Positions 10,180-21,073 of a stretch of DNA of 64,000 bases are shown piece by piece. The stretch covers positions 1 through 64,000 of the forward strand of contig BGZK01000282.1 of assembly GCA_005406025.1 (NCBI GenBank), read 5' to 3'. Numbering within the stretch: position 1 is the stretch's first letter; each line of letters opens with the position of its first letter. A program made the translations under genes and the position numbers. The stretch is from Eumeta japonica (lineage: Eukaryota > Arthropoda > Insecta > Lepidoptera > Psychidae). The notes under the pieces are model-generated. The model did no database searches. It had not been told where the DNA came from and saw nothing but the letters and a program-made list of their open reading frames with translations.

Positions 10180-12002
10180 CTGTAAAAACGAAAAATATCA
10201 CATGAGATTTTTTCCTAGCCTCATACAAAACATAGTATGCGATTATCGTTAACTTAAAGTAATAGTCATCGCAACGCAATTGTAGATTACGTGAATTTAT
10301 CGGATCTGACGGTAGTCCGTTGTGTCTTAGTTTCAATCAGCAGGTTTAGGTTCTGCGAGAGGAATCACGGGGCAGCTTAACTTGTGGATTGAATCAAAGA
10401 ACGAGTTACATTTGAATATATATAGACATTAACGTTTTTGTTATGTACAAATGTGAGCGAACTATGTCGAAATTTATAATGCAGAACGAAATACACAGAC
10501 TGGACAATCAAATATATCAGAATTAGCAAAGACTACAAGAATTAGAAAGGACAGTAGACTAATAGGTAGGTACTTAAAAGACCGGCACTAACGAATTTGA
10601 TGGACCGCTATTGGTTTTTCCGGTCCTTTACATGAGTATCACACTCTCGAAACAAATTAGTTTTTCAAAAGATGCAAAGAAAGCGTATATATGTATCATT
10701 TTACACAATGAATGCAGATATTATGTCAAATTGAAGATACCACTTAATTTTACCATGAGAACTGATTACAAACTTACGAAATCAAAAGCATGACATTAAA
10801 TTAAATGACGTGAAATGAGACCCTAAAAATCCGGGGCTTGCATACACCAGGCAAATAGTTAGCGACGTTGAGTATTAAATAAAAACAATGTTTGTACATA
10901 GTAATAGATAAGGCGAGCGACGCGTATTTTGTGAAGGCGGCGGCTGATATTGGGTTATTGACACTTTGTCACTTAAAGCTGTTCCTTCGGTACACACACT
11001 TCCTAAGCATTCCTTTATTGCAATATTCTAGACGCGGAAGACACTTCTGTGCATATTAGCACTTCTTCATTCTTCAGTCATGTATATTTTGCCATTTCTT
11101 CAGACCATTAATGCTATAGACACAAATACAATCTTGGAGTACAATCAAGTGTGACATAAATGACATACAATTAAATTATTCTCACTCCTAGGTAGCTCAT
11201 CGATGTCAGCGTTTCTAGCACTAATTGATGACTCTTTTACTAGCTTGTCGCCTGTCGATTACTCATTTCAAATTATTTTGCACGACTAGCGCAATACATT
11301 AGCCTCAACTTTTTATCGTTACATACACGTAAGGACATACTCTCCCACAATGTTTTTTAGATCGGGGTGGCTCATACTTACATTAATCCTTCTACGTTGA
11401 CCTAATGCGGATTAAGAACAGCTACTAACGCTCTTTGTAATCACTGCGTAATAAGGGCATTGTTTACAAAAAACGTTAGATCAAACGGTCCCACACCAAT
11501 AAAGGTGTAGGACCGAGGAGACCTTCGGAAGGCACATAAGTGCCTTCCGAAGTACTGAGCCCAAGACGAAATGATACTATTCTCCACTGCCGACCGGAAA
11601 ACACGCTATAAGACGCAACTAACCTGGGCCTCGGTCCCTACATCGGTGTGGGCAACAGTCCCATTAGCCAAGCGTAGTGACGATGGCAAAACCCCCCATG
11701 ATGGCCACACCAAATAAACGGTCACGAATCACCGGCGGCCACACTTAGTTCCTTCATATTTTTCAATTCTATAGAATTAAAATTTAATTTGTTGAATTGC
11801 GATACGTAGTCGAAGAGCAGATTGAGACTCAGATGTGTCTTGCATGTCGCACGTTACGGCGTGGGCAGGCACGCGTCATATTCATCACTCAGTTATGGAT
11901 TCATGTTCCGTTTTTAAGCCAAAGACTTTCATCAATATATTTGATAAAAACTATTTTAAATACTGTTTTATTCATTTTAGCAATAATTAGCGAAATACTC
12001 AC
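10180..12002 (-). other. intron B2-B3
   Basis: Noncoding. The first 50-60 nt beyond exon B3 still match module C. A GC-richer structured block lies at 11390-11755 (see that entry). I found no counterpart of the alternative exon 3x here. Confidence 0.5.
11390..11755. repeat. GC-rich structured block, possible retroelement tail
   Basis: This block differs sharply in composition from the AT-rich intron around it. It contains a hairpin with arms CCTTCGGAAGGCAC (about 11522-11535) and GTGCCTTCCGAAG (about 11540-11552), with a 4-nt loop. Beyond the hairpin the text is rich in CCGG, GGCC and CCCC words. It reads like part of a retroelement or other insertion, but I do not recognise the family and see no ORF. 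Confidence 0.4.
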
Positions 12003-12194
12003 CCTGTATACGCAAGTCGATACTGTGCTGTATGCACCCCAATGCATTACAAACGATGCAAGTGTAATTTCCATCGTCCGTCTTGGTCAATTCGTCTAGA
12101 CTGAGCGACCACTTTCCATACGTTATATGACCTAAATTCCTCTTAATGGGACTAACACCATTTTTACTCCACGTGATGTTCGGTGTAGGATTTC
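12003..12194 (-). CDS. FGFR: FGFR module B exon 2: Ig domain D2
   Basis: A 192-nt exon, phase 1 at both ends, acceptor TTTTTCTAG, donor GTGAGT. It codes for GNPTPNITWSKNG, WSLSLDEL and NYTCIVCNALGC, the main part of D2. The central 117 nt (12050-12166) are identical to module A exon 2, but the first and last segments differ. It has the same pair of extra cysteines after NYTC as modules A and C. Confidence 0.92.
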
Positions 12195-12779
12195 CTAGAA
12201 AAAAAATCTAAGTATACGAACTGTTTTCATACATTGTATTCCAGTTTCATACAAAAACAAAGTTCATGAAACCTTGGCAGGTTTTCATACGAAAATAATA
12301 TTATTGAAACCCTAAACAATAAGCCAAATATGACTGGTTGTGTTTATCTATTAGCACAAAATCTTCTATGCTTATTAAATTACTGCAAGTACCATGTAGG
12401 AAATTTATTTGGCTTAGTTTCAATATTTTAGTTAATCCAAATAACATTACACGCTTGATAGACAGAGATGAGCCGTGAATTTATAGGGCCCTGGGCTAAC
12501 ACAATTAGGGGAGGCTCCTTCATTGATCAAACTAACTACTATTTTGTCAAAAAACTGTTATATTGATATACTTAGGTCACTCTCAAAATTTTTAAAATTA
12601 GCCATTATGAAAGTGTAAAATATTAAAATTTATTTACATTAAAAAAATAGAACTCTTTGCTAACCGTATTATGTATATTGCATTCATTCGCCATTTGCTT
12701 TAAACAAATCGCAGGCAAAAAAAAAATTGCTAGTCGAACGTCAACATTTTTTAGAACATTTTCATGGAGTGATTTTCTA

Positions 12780-13640
12780 TGAATTTCATTGCGATTTAAA
12801 GTAACAAAAAAGATATAAGAGATTTCGATTGGTCTTTTATGATGAAACTCCAGCCCTTGCCACTGTTTATAATTGGTTTAACTATTTTAAATGTGGTTGC
12901 ACTATTTTTACTGACGATATGCGTGAGGGACCTCCTTTTATGGCGACGACCGAAGGCAATATCAGTGCTATGCGGCTCACGATAGAGACTGACAAAAGAG
13001 TGACCTACTAGTAGATTCGGGCAAGCTTAGGCATCGGTATAACTCAAGTGCACAAAATTCTTCATGAATATTTAGCGGTCAGGTAATTGTGTATTTGGAG
13101 GAAACTTCGTAATTAGACCGACGCTCAAAAACTTCGTCGTATTAATTGGTGCCGCGAAATGATGCAAAGATATGCCGGTGGTGACTCAAATGCCGTGTAC
13201 GACATGGTTACAGGTAACGAAAGCTGGATTTACTGTTATGATCCCGAAACCAAAAAACAATCTGCCCCTTTCAAATAGTTGCCTACCAAACTAACAACTG
13301 TTAACTTTTTCCACACCTCTTGTTTTGGGAAAAATTCAGAAAAAACAACCTAGCAGTAGAATTCTCCTTCCTCATGACAGCGCCTCACCACATAACGTTA
13401 GACAAACAACTAACAATTTGAAGACGTCAGGTATAGAAATACTGGCTTACCGGCCTCACAGCCCTGACCTCACACCTTGCGCTTTTTATTTATTCCTTAA
13501 AGTAAAACAAAAACTTCGAAGAAAGTGGTTTACGAACGCCGAAGAAGCATTGGCTCCACATGAAAAGGTCGTCGAAACAACCCCTAAGTTCAAGCGGGCA
13601 AAGTGTTTTTCTCAGTGGTTCCTCTGATTGCAGCGATATA
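12780..13640 (+). pseudogene. decayed mariner transposase
   Basis: Conceptual translation in several frames shows mariner signatures: ALATVYNWFNYFKCG and DDMREGPP in the N-terminal DNA-binding part, LRRINWCREM-like and DESW-like blocks (GNESWIYCYDPE) further on, and LLPHDSASPHN...YRPHSPDLTPCAFYLF. The last is the catalytic HDNA...YSPDLAP region of IS630/Tc1/mariner transposases (DD34D type). Frameshifts and stops (for example after RVTY at 13009) make it inactive. It lies in the intron between FGFR exons B2 and B1, on the opposite strand. I did not find confident terminal repeats. Confidence 0.8.
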
Positions 13641-14577
13641 TTGATATCAATAAACACCATTTTGAAAAACAATAATAGTACAAATATCTTGCTAGTTGGC
13701 TCAGTTTCTGATTTTCTAAGGACTTTCAGTTTGATCCACGTATAAGATACATAAAAAGAAAGACTATATTTGCAATTGTGCATTGCAATGTACAATGTTA
13801 TCTTATCTATCCTTTTCAGTTAAATATAATATTGTCCATTATTTTCAATAGGAAGTGGGGGCCCTTCATATTTGCAGGCCCTGGGCTGCTTTCCCAGAAG
13901 CCTATTTATAGATCCGCCCCTGCTGCTAGAAATCGGTTTGCCTCATTTACACGTACATACGTTTTAATGAGATTTTATAAATATATTTTCAGTTTTAAAA
14001 CTACGCACCATTACATTGAGTTTAATTACTGTAATGTTGATTTTATTCAGTTTGAAGAAGCGACCTTCGTTTGGTAGTTCTATTTTTTGTCAAATATAAA
14101 TCACCTTTATGTACAAAATGTCAAAGTTCTAGATCATTCAAAAATACCTTAGATTTGTAACGACCTATGAGTCAGTTAGTCAGTGAGTGCCCAAAACCAT
14201 GAGTCGTGAGTTGCCATATTTTAGAATGTTGACGGCAAGTAATATTAACATCTCTAAAAAACAGCTATGTTATTCAGATAGCCAGGAGACAAAAAGGGGT
14301 TGAAAATTGCTCGAATAGGTTCATGTAAATATTTCACATTACGCTTTTGCAAGCTTTTACGAGACCTTAGCTCGAGGTAGTCTGTGCGCTTAGATTTCGG
14401 TATTCAAATGATTCATCTATGTTGGAAATTACTGATGGAAATATAAAAAAAAATACTAGAAAAATAGTCTTTCTTATTTAGTAACTAATTGGGAAACTAT
14501 AGATTAATTTCCTTGTGAATTGTTTATTTCAAGATACATATCTATATTTGTATAATGAATGCGTTTTTGTCTTTGGT

Positions 14578-14633
14578 CGGGTATCAGTTAAGAACTATTG
14601 GGTCGGGTATCAGTTAAGAACTATTGGACATAG
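14578..14633 (+). repeat. short tandem duplication
   Basis: The phrase GGTCGGGTATCAGTTAAGAACTATTG is present twice in a row, with a unit of about 27 nt, starting near 14578 and 14602. It lies in the intron just downstream of exon B1 and has no obvious function. Confidence 0.7.
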
Positions 14634-14828
14634 GTATGGAACTTTAAAAATTGACGTGGACTCGCTTATAGTTATACGTTATTTACCTTTTGAATTTCAT
14701 TCTTTTTTCACATTCATAACTCAGAACGACCAGGAAAAAGGGCGTACATCAGCTAGAGCCTACTACATTTAGAGTAAAGGACTCTACGTTGCGTGTACAA
14801 CTACCAATCAAACGCATAAATACGTTAC

Positions 14829-15131
14829 CTTCGGCAACGCATTTGAGTCGTGTCGAACTGCCGGTCGGCTTCATATTTACGGAGAACATATTTTGAGGAT
14901 TCCTCCACCTCGGCGGTGTCATGGTCTTCTTGCCGACCAGGTGGCCGTGCTTGTGGTCCACTTCCTTGTCCATCTTATCTTCTAGATCGTCATCTTTCCC
15001 TATTGTCACGTCCCTCTTTTCCTTAGCATTTTCATTTTTAGAACTGGAATATTCCGCAATTACCGCGGCCGCGCTGCGTTGAGAAAGAATTTCAATTGTT
15101 TTTTTCGGGACATCCACACCCACTTGATGTG
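14829..15131 (-). CDS. FGFR: FGFR module B exon 1: acid-box linker and start of D2
   Basis: A 303-nt exon, phase 1 at both ends, acceptor AATTTTCAG, donor GTAACG. It opens HQVGVDVPKKTIEILSQRS, then has an acidic segment (GKDDDLEDKMDKEVDHKHGH) equivalent to the FGFR acid box. It then gives MTPPRWRNPQNM and MKPTGSSTRLKC, the start of D2. It is close to module A exon 1 but lacks the NTT and NST sequons of that copy. It accepts in frame either exon C4 upstream (C+CA gives P) or, if module C is skipped, the D1 exon at 25400 (G+CA gives A). Confidence 0.9.
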
Positions 15132-15315
15132 CTGAAAATTAAGGATTTAATGTATCTTTACCTTAATTTGAGCATATTTACTGTTATAAGTACATTATTA
15201 CTGTTTTAGTAGATTTCATAAAAATCTAACTATTGTATTTGTCCTCATGAAGTAACTTTTGAAAAATTTTGCTGTTTTCCAACTTAATTCGACGAGTTGA
15301 ATCAGTAAATACATA

Positions 15316-15600
15316 TAGTACAAAAGTTTACATATATATATATATATACACTATATAACGCGAGGCTTGTCAACACAATAGCGTCTATAAATCTTTAGAG
15401 ATCTTAATGAAACATAATCTACATGTTCTATAGACGAATACAAAGGTCGAGTTCATATTTGAGCCTAATTGGTGAACTAGTTTAGAAATTACAGCATTTT
15501 AAAATATTTCAAATACAAAAATTACATATTTCATATGAATCACATATTAAAATAAAATGAAATCTACTACCATTTTGGTTGTCGACTGGCCTTTTTTTGA
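15316..15600 (+). repeat. dispersed repeat, copy 1 (shared with 59263-59550)
   Basis: This segment aligns along its length with 59263-59550 in the same orientation. Shared words include TATAACGCGAGGCTTGTCA, TTTAGAGATCTTAATGAAAC, GACATTACAGCATTTTAAAA-like text and the final CGACTGGCCTTTTTTT-like end. It is absent from the corresponding intron before module A, so it inserted after the modules duplicated or was lost from A. It starts near an internal TA-rich microsatellite. Confidence 0.8.
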
Positions 15601-16207
15601 ATTGAAAGTATTTATACATCAGTCTAGAAGAAGTTTTGTGAATCCCGATTAATATAAGGTCACTTTCTAATATCATGGATGCAAAGTTTACGAAATAGCA
15701 CCTAATAATTTTGTCATAGAATTAGTTCATTTTAGGGTTCCAAGCCAAAATGACAAAAATAGAACTTTTATAGTTTCATCATGTCCGTCCCTATGTCACA
15801 GGCGTTTTACTCAATTTTAATAACGAAACTAAATATGGAATAACAAAAAAAATACTTGCACAGAAGCTAAATTTTTTTTTCAGCAACAATCAACGTATGG
15901 CAGTATTTCGACAGTTCTTTTAAAAAAGTTTTAGGGTTCATAAGCAATTTTTTTGATTAAGTCAATATTTTCTGAAATAATTGCTCCCAAAATACTGTAA
16001 ATTGTGTCCTCTCCTTTATTTTTTAAATCATACATCCAAAAAATTAGAAAAAAAAAACAAAGATAATGCTTAATAAATACTTTCAACGAGCATTATTTTA
16101 AACATGGTCGGATATACCGGTTTCGAGTTATTTTTGAAAAACTGCGCTTCAATAAAATATTATTTATTGAAGAAATCCGTTTTTTTTAGTATTAAAACCT
16201 AAGTAAA

Positions 16208-16257
16208 ACGATTTCTCTTATAAACTTTTAAGACTAAAAGTTTATAAGAGAAATCGT
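16208..16257. repeat. perfect 23-bp palindrome with 4-nt loop
   Basis: Arms 16208-16230 and 16235-16257 are exact reverse complements (ACGATTTCTCTTATAAAC on the left), separated by AGAC. The homologous intron near 7470 has a single unpaired version (AACGATTTCTATTATAAA). The second arm therefore looks newly made in this copy. Confidence 0.95.
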
Positions 16258-16624
16258 AATAACTTTAGTTCATCAGTTTAGATTATATTCAACTTACACA
16301 CCGTAACATATCTATTATAAGATTTTCTATTTATCGTGGTAATTTAAAGTTAACACAGGAAGAATAATTCACCTAACACTTTCACTTGGTACAAAATAAT
16401 CATAACCTTGCTATGCAATATCTTGATCTTATGTGGCGCTTATGTGATACTAACTCGAAACTGATTTTGTCATTATTGATATTCAGATAAAACGATTCCC
16501 TTTTCTCAAGTAAATTTGTAAATCTATTATTAGTTAGTAATCATTAAAATTGAAAGTGTACTTTATTGAAAGTATTGAAAGTGTACAATTAAAATTGAAA
16601 CTTCTACGCTTGGTAAAAGTTTAT

Positions 16625-16830
16625 TTTTTAGAGTTCCGTATTAAAAGGAGTCTTAGTAAAAGTGTCCCGTGGACAGCCACGGGACCCTTTTACTAAGACT
16701 CCGCGGTCTGTCTGTCTATTCGTGTCACAGGACCGTAGCTTAAGAGCCGTAATAAGTAAGTACTTGAAATTTTTACAGATTGTGTAATACTATAGCTGTT
16801 ATAACAAAAACAATAATGAAGAAATAATGT
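16625..16830 (+). repeat. lepidopteran interspersed repeat with a 26-bp hairpin
   Basis: The text GAGTTCCGTATTAAAAGG, then GGGACCCTTTTACTAAGACT, then GTCTGTCTGTCTATTCGTG is a wording I recognise as a very common repeat in moths and butterflies. Here it is preceded by an inverted copy of part of itself. Arms 16647-16672 and 16677-16702 pair with one mismatch around a 4-nt loop. Confidence 0.65.
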
Positions 16831-17194
16831 TAAAAACTAAAAGAGTCTCCAACAAAAGTAACGTGTTTTTTCGGCGTTTTCTTGTCCGATGTTAATTCGT
16901 GTTCTTGTTTTCATTATCTATTAAAGAAAAAACATGTAATGTCAAATATTGTACTGTGATACGAAACCATTCATGTGCGAAAACAACTCGCATTGGTCGG
17001 CTTTATTATTAACTGATTCAATTTCCAAACAACAGTTGTATACATTTGTATGAACTCGACATTTCATTTGTCATCTTCACCGCGACTGATCGTAAATATT
17101 TGCGAAATACATGGAGGAACATGATAAATGTAAAAATATCATCGTGGAAAAAATCTATGTTTGATAATGGTACACTAAAACCAACGACACTCAC

Positions 17195-17330
17195 GTCGCA
17201 AAACTTTTAGGTGTCCCCTGGCTGCGGTTCGACCCAAACTGTTCGCAGCCACACAGACGTACCAGCCTTCTTCTTTCTCAGTAGCATTATATATGGTCAG
17301 TTCTTCTGGTTTATCCTGAACGTTGTCGCT
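17195..17330 (-). CDS. FGFR: FGFR module C exon 4: second half of D3
   Basis: A 136-nt exon, phase 0 to 1, acceptor GATTTCAG, donor GTGAGT. It codes for SDNVQDKPEELTIYNATEKE, then GWYVCVAANSLGRTAARG, ending HLKVLR. It is the closing half of D3 with the conserved cysteine. It joins exon B1 in frame. It differs from exon B4 by scattered substitutions and gains an NAT sequon, even though exons 3 of the two modules are identical. Confidence 0.92.
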
Positions 17331-19220
17331 CTGAAATCATTTGAATGATGCTTTAAGGCAAACACCTTGATGTTAAACATGTCACTACATGTAGAAAAAA
17401 TACAAATGTCATATTAGTCATTAAGCTTATTAATTAATTTTACAATTTAGGTATTATTGCAAGAATTAACTTTCTTTTACCATGACGTATTTATTTATTA
17501 GTTAAAATTATAGACACAACCTTAAAAATAAGGCGGGGTTATTGTAGTTGAACAGTAATTGACGCCATTAAAGTAAGTCGGCGCGCTAGTATTAAATGTC
17601 AGCACGCACGTATTCATATGGTAATAAATTTATTACTGAGACCAATTATTAAGCTTAGCATAACATTGAGAATCAAATCTGAGTAGGTTCGCTTTGATAT
17701 CAAACTTTAAAACACACCATGGCATGTTTTAAAGTTTAACACCAAAATGGAAAGTTCATAATTTTTGAATAAGATACCATGTTAAATATAACTTAATTCG
17801 GTCTATTACACGGTCACGACTGAACACCATCTGTACATTAATGTTATCATCTTTACTACTTTTTCTCTCGCAATTAAATTCACGTACCCAGAAAGGGCTA
17901 AAGGATTCTTATGAAGGTCGAAATAAAGGCGGCCACGGCGCGAAGGTCCGCCGAGTCTATTGATCGGTGTTAGGTAGGCCACAGACTACATTTCGTATAA
18001 TATTTTTATTCTTCAGCACACATATTTTTATATAGTTTGTTCTGGGTAGAATATGCAAATGTTTTCAACTACACAATTTTATCACATCAATGAAAAATTC
18101 ATTTTATGTTCTATTTTTATTTGACCGTACACAATCACTACGCGAGGTACACTGAATGTTTTGCGTAACTCATAAATAAAACAATTTACATGTAAAGTAA
18201 AATATTTCCTGCTTTTCAAAGTATTCTCCATTACATTTTACATAGTTTTTCATTTATTCAAATCATTTTTGAAAACATGAGGACCATTGGTCTAAGGGAT
18301 GTTTTGCACGTGCTAGTTGAATGCTATCAAGGCCTCCTCTGCCCCCGTAAATGTCAAACCCCTCATCACGTCTTTGGTTTTTCGTAAAATAAAGAAATCG
18401 CTTGGTGCTTGGTCTAGATTAAATGCGGGATGGATCACCAGTTTTACCTTTTCAAAAGTCAAAAATGACATCGTTTTATTCGCGGTGTGAAGCGAAGCAT
18501 TATCGTGATGCACTAAGCTGCGAATTCTTCGTCGTTTTTCCCTAACTTTTTCTAATACACTAGGCAAACAAATGTGTGCGGTGTGGTGGTTTACCACTCA
18601 GCATTAACTGTCTTTTGTCCTTCAAGTAGGATCGTGCAGACAAGACCCGTCTTGGAGAAAAAAAAAATGCAATAATTTTTCGCCCACGCTTCTCGCCTGT
18701 CTCAATTTCGGTGGTTTGGTGGCGCCGTCAAACACCCATACAGAAAACTGTTGCTTTATTCTGAAAACTTCTGCACACCATCGCCTTACAGTGATCAAAT
18801 GATGTGCTTTTCTCCCAAAAGCATTTTGAAGACGAGCAGTGCAGTCTTGGGGAGACAGTGAACTTTTAAAATCATAAAAAATCATCGTTCTGAAACCTTT
18901 TCGCGTTAGTTCCACTTTTGTTACGGATGACGAACGTCAAACTTGTGTTTAAACAATTGACACGTGACTTACCACCAAAAAATATTTTAACCGATAAATG
19001 AGTTTATTATTTTTTAAAAAATATAACATTCGTTGTTTAAACATTTATGAACGGCTAGACGTGCAAAACTTTCAGTGTGCTCATGAACTTTATAACAGTT
19101 ACACAAGATGTCCAGAAATATCTTAGGAAGTCTGCTCTGATTTCAATACAAAAATTAAAAGAAATTCTATCATAAATTTAGAAATAGAAATTAATTGAAT
19201 TAATCGCAACAAAGACCTAC
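17331..19220 (-). other. intron C3-C4 with mariner
   Basis: Noncoding apart from the mariner at about 18139-19085. The segment 19095-19199 next to exon C3 matches 9833-9967 of module B with differences, unlike the exon itself. Confidence 0.55.
18139..19085 (-). mobile_element. mariner element with broken transposase
   Basis: The minus strand opens MELTRKGFRTMIFYDFKSSLSP (18915 downwards), a typical mariner N-terminus with helix-turn-helix text (RLQNAFG..., VRRWCAEV). It continues at 18597-18313 with IRSLVHHDNASLHTAN and DFFILR, the catalytic D34D region. A deletion and frame change separate the halves: the part around the first catalytic aspartate is missing. Terminal inverted repeats are visible: ACACTGAATGTTTTGC on the left (18149-18164) against GCAAAACTTTCAGTGT on the right (19063-19078). 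The element is non-autonomous. It lies about 140 nt downstream of FGFR exon C3's 3' end, in the intron. Confidence 0.8.
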
Positions 19221-19411
19221 CGTTATCAACGCCTTCTCATTCCTCGGTAGTGTGTACTCTTCAGTTTGGTGATCCGAATTTGTAAAAAATAGCCAATATA
19301 CATAAGGATGTTGGTCTGATACAAATTTGCAACTAAAAGTGGCGTTTTCTCCGACAAGGACGGTTTGATTTTGAGGCCCCTGTGTGAGCACTGGCTTACG
19401 ATACAGGCGTT
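19221..19411 (-). CDS. FGFR: FGFR module C exon 3: first half of D3
   Basis: A 191-nt exon, phase 1 to 0, acceptor TCTTCTCAG, donor GTAGGT. The protein is identical to module B exon 3 (ERLYRKPVLTQG, NQTV, NATFSC, YVYW). The exon lies in a 215-nt block (19200-19414) that is base-for-base identical with 9968-10182. Beyond the block the flanks diverge at once (different bases directly after the TTCTG next to the acceptor). Domain assignment is as for exon A3. Confidence 0.92.
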
Positions 19412-21073
19412 CTGAGAAGACAAAAAATATCACATGAGATTTTTTCCTAGCCTCATTATAAAACGAAGTAAAAAACTCTTAGTAGTTCTCTCTTATGCTA
19501 AAACTTAGCGTAGAATATATTTATGCAATATTCAATGTTAATATAGCAAGAACTTACCATATTAATAAACCATACATAATATCTACATTTGAAATGTTTC
19601 ATACCTAACTGACCTACCATACACGTACCATACCATAGTTACGTGACGGTGATCTTTGAATAAGTTTTAATAAAACCTAGATACAGATGTTAATTTGATA
19701 AAATTCGGTCAACCGTCCCTTAGCTTTTCGCACCTCGTTGCATGTTTTCGAGCAGCCAGTGTCGTCAACGACTATTTGGAAGACGATACAAGTAAAATGT
19801 TACTTATCTTTTTTGTCGATAATTACATATTTTAAAAAGTGTGCAAATGTAAGAAAAAAAATCTTTCTTAATACTGTTGTGTGTCGTTCTTAATAAACAT
19901 AAATTAAACATTGAATTTTATATCACTGTGACGTATTACTTTCACAAATTAGTAATAATAAATCTTCAAATGTACTAAGCAACATCTGATTCCAAACGAA
20001 AACTCGAAGGTTGTATTACGGGTATCAGATAATTGATAAAATATGTATATTCTTTTTTGTAAATATAGATACGTAGAAACACCCAGATTCAAGACAAGCA
20101 TTATTTTTTAATTAAATAAATGTTTGCCTTGTATGGGAATCGAACCTGCGCCTGAGCACAGCAAGTAGGATCACTATTAACTGTTAATATCCAATCAGGC
20201 GGTCAAAGCAAAAAGGCTGGCCTGGCCTTAACGGCCCTCTAGCGGAGGAACTACGAAGGTGACTCGTGGCCAGTGCAGGGACGTTGTGTTGTAAAGGGAA
20301 GTGAAATACGTGTTTTCATTAAAATTATATGTTAAATGCCAATATTGTAACTGCCGCTAAATATGACCATTCACTATCATGTATTCTATCAGTTTTTCAG
20401 TTCAGTTTATTGATAAGTTTCAATATTAAAATTTAGATTAAATAATATGGGAGATAAGAAATTATGTGGTATTTTAGTGAAATGAAACTAATGCTCAATA
20501 GAATTTGCCTGTTTTTGATGTGCATGGTTTTGCATATTTGCGTTTTCAATGGTATACAGTACATTGAAGTTTATAATTTTATATTGGAAGACTTACAAAA
20601 AAGCAAGTAGCGAATATTTACCCTGAAAAATTTATCAAATTTAAATAAATTAAAAACAGTAAATATGTTACAAATGCGAGGAAATATACCTAGTGAGTTT
20701 ACTTCTAATTATTTCATATAATAAATTTATATGTTATAAATACGCTTATATGATAAAATAGATTGACGATCTATCTGGATGTCTTAACTAATCTCTAAAA
20801 TTACTGAACGGATTTTAATTAAATTTTATATAGAGGTATACCATGTTCTGAAATACGACATACAACCATACAATTTTTCATACAAAACAAAAATGTATGA
20901 ATATAAGAAAAATAGCAGCGATGTCCGAGAGAGAATCAAGATTGACGTGGGGGCCGATGATGTACCAGAGAGTGACTGGAATCTAAAACGCGTGATCGTT
21001 ATCGGAAATAGGAATTGCTGCATTTTAATTCCGCGACTTCAATCAGTCGTCTGGGTCACAACCAACAACGAAC
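19412..21073 (-). other. intron C2-C3
   Basis: Noncoding. About 40 nt next to exon C3 still resemble module B (ATCACATGAGATTTTTTCC is shared). A SINE occupies 20025-20240. A purine-rich tract of the dispersed family described under findings lies near 20930-21005. Confidence 0.5.
20025..20240 (-). mobile_element. tRNA-derived SINE
   Basis: On the minus strand the segment contains a Pol III B-box (GGTTCGATTCCCA, near 20140-20152) downstream of tRNA-like text. It is followed by AAACATTT..., then CTTGAATCTGGGTGTTTCTA and a TATTT/ATATA-rich tail ending near GATACCCGTAATAC. This head and tail arrangement is that of common lepidopteran SINEs. A related copy is on the plus strand at 52385-52620. Confidence 0.65.

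Larger units (their letters stand above)
12195..14828 (-). other. intron B1-B2 with mariner insertion
   Basis: Noncoding apart from a mariner remnant on the opposite strand. A short repeat fragment with GGGCCCTGGGCT-type words occurs at about 12490-12520, and again at 13855-13920 beyond the mariner. This suggests the mariner may have landed in or beside such a repeat. At 14580-14630 there is a tandem duplication of the 27-nt-scale phrase containing GGGTATCAGTTAAGAACTAT. Confidence 0.5.
15132..17194 (-). other. intron between modules C and B
   Basis: Noncoding. It contains, in order, a dispersed repeat (15316-15600), sequence homologous to the intron before module A (15650-16320), a perfect 23-bp palindrome (16208-16257), a 26-bp hairpin in a lepidopteran repeat (16625-16830), and intron sequence shared with the B4 downstream intron (17010-17190). 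No microexon equivalent to 8068-8097 was found. Confidence 0.6.
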
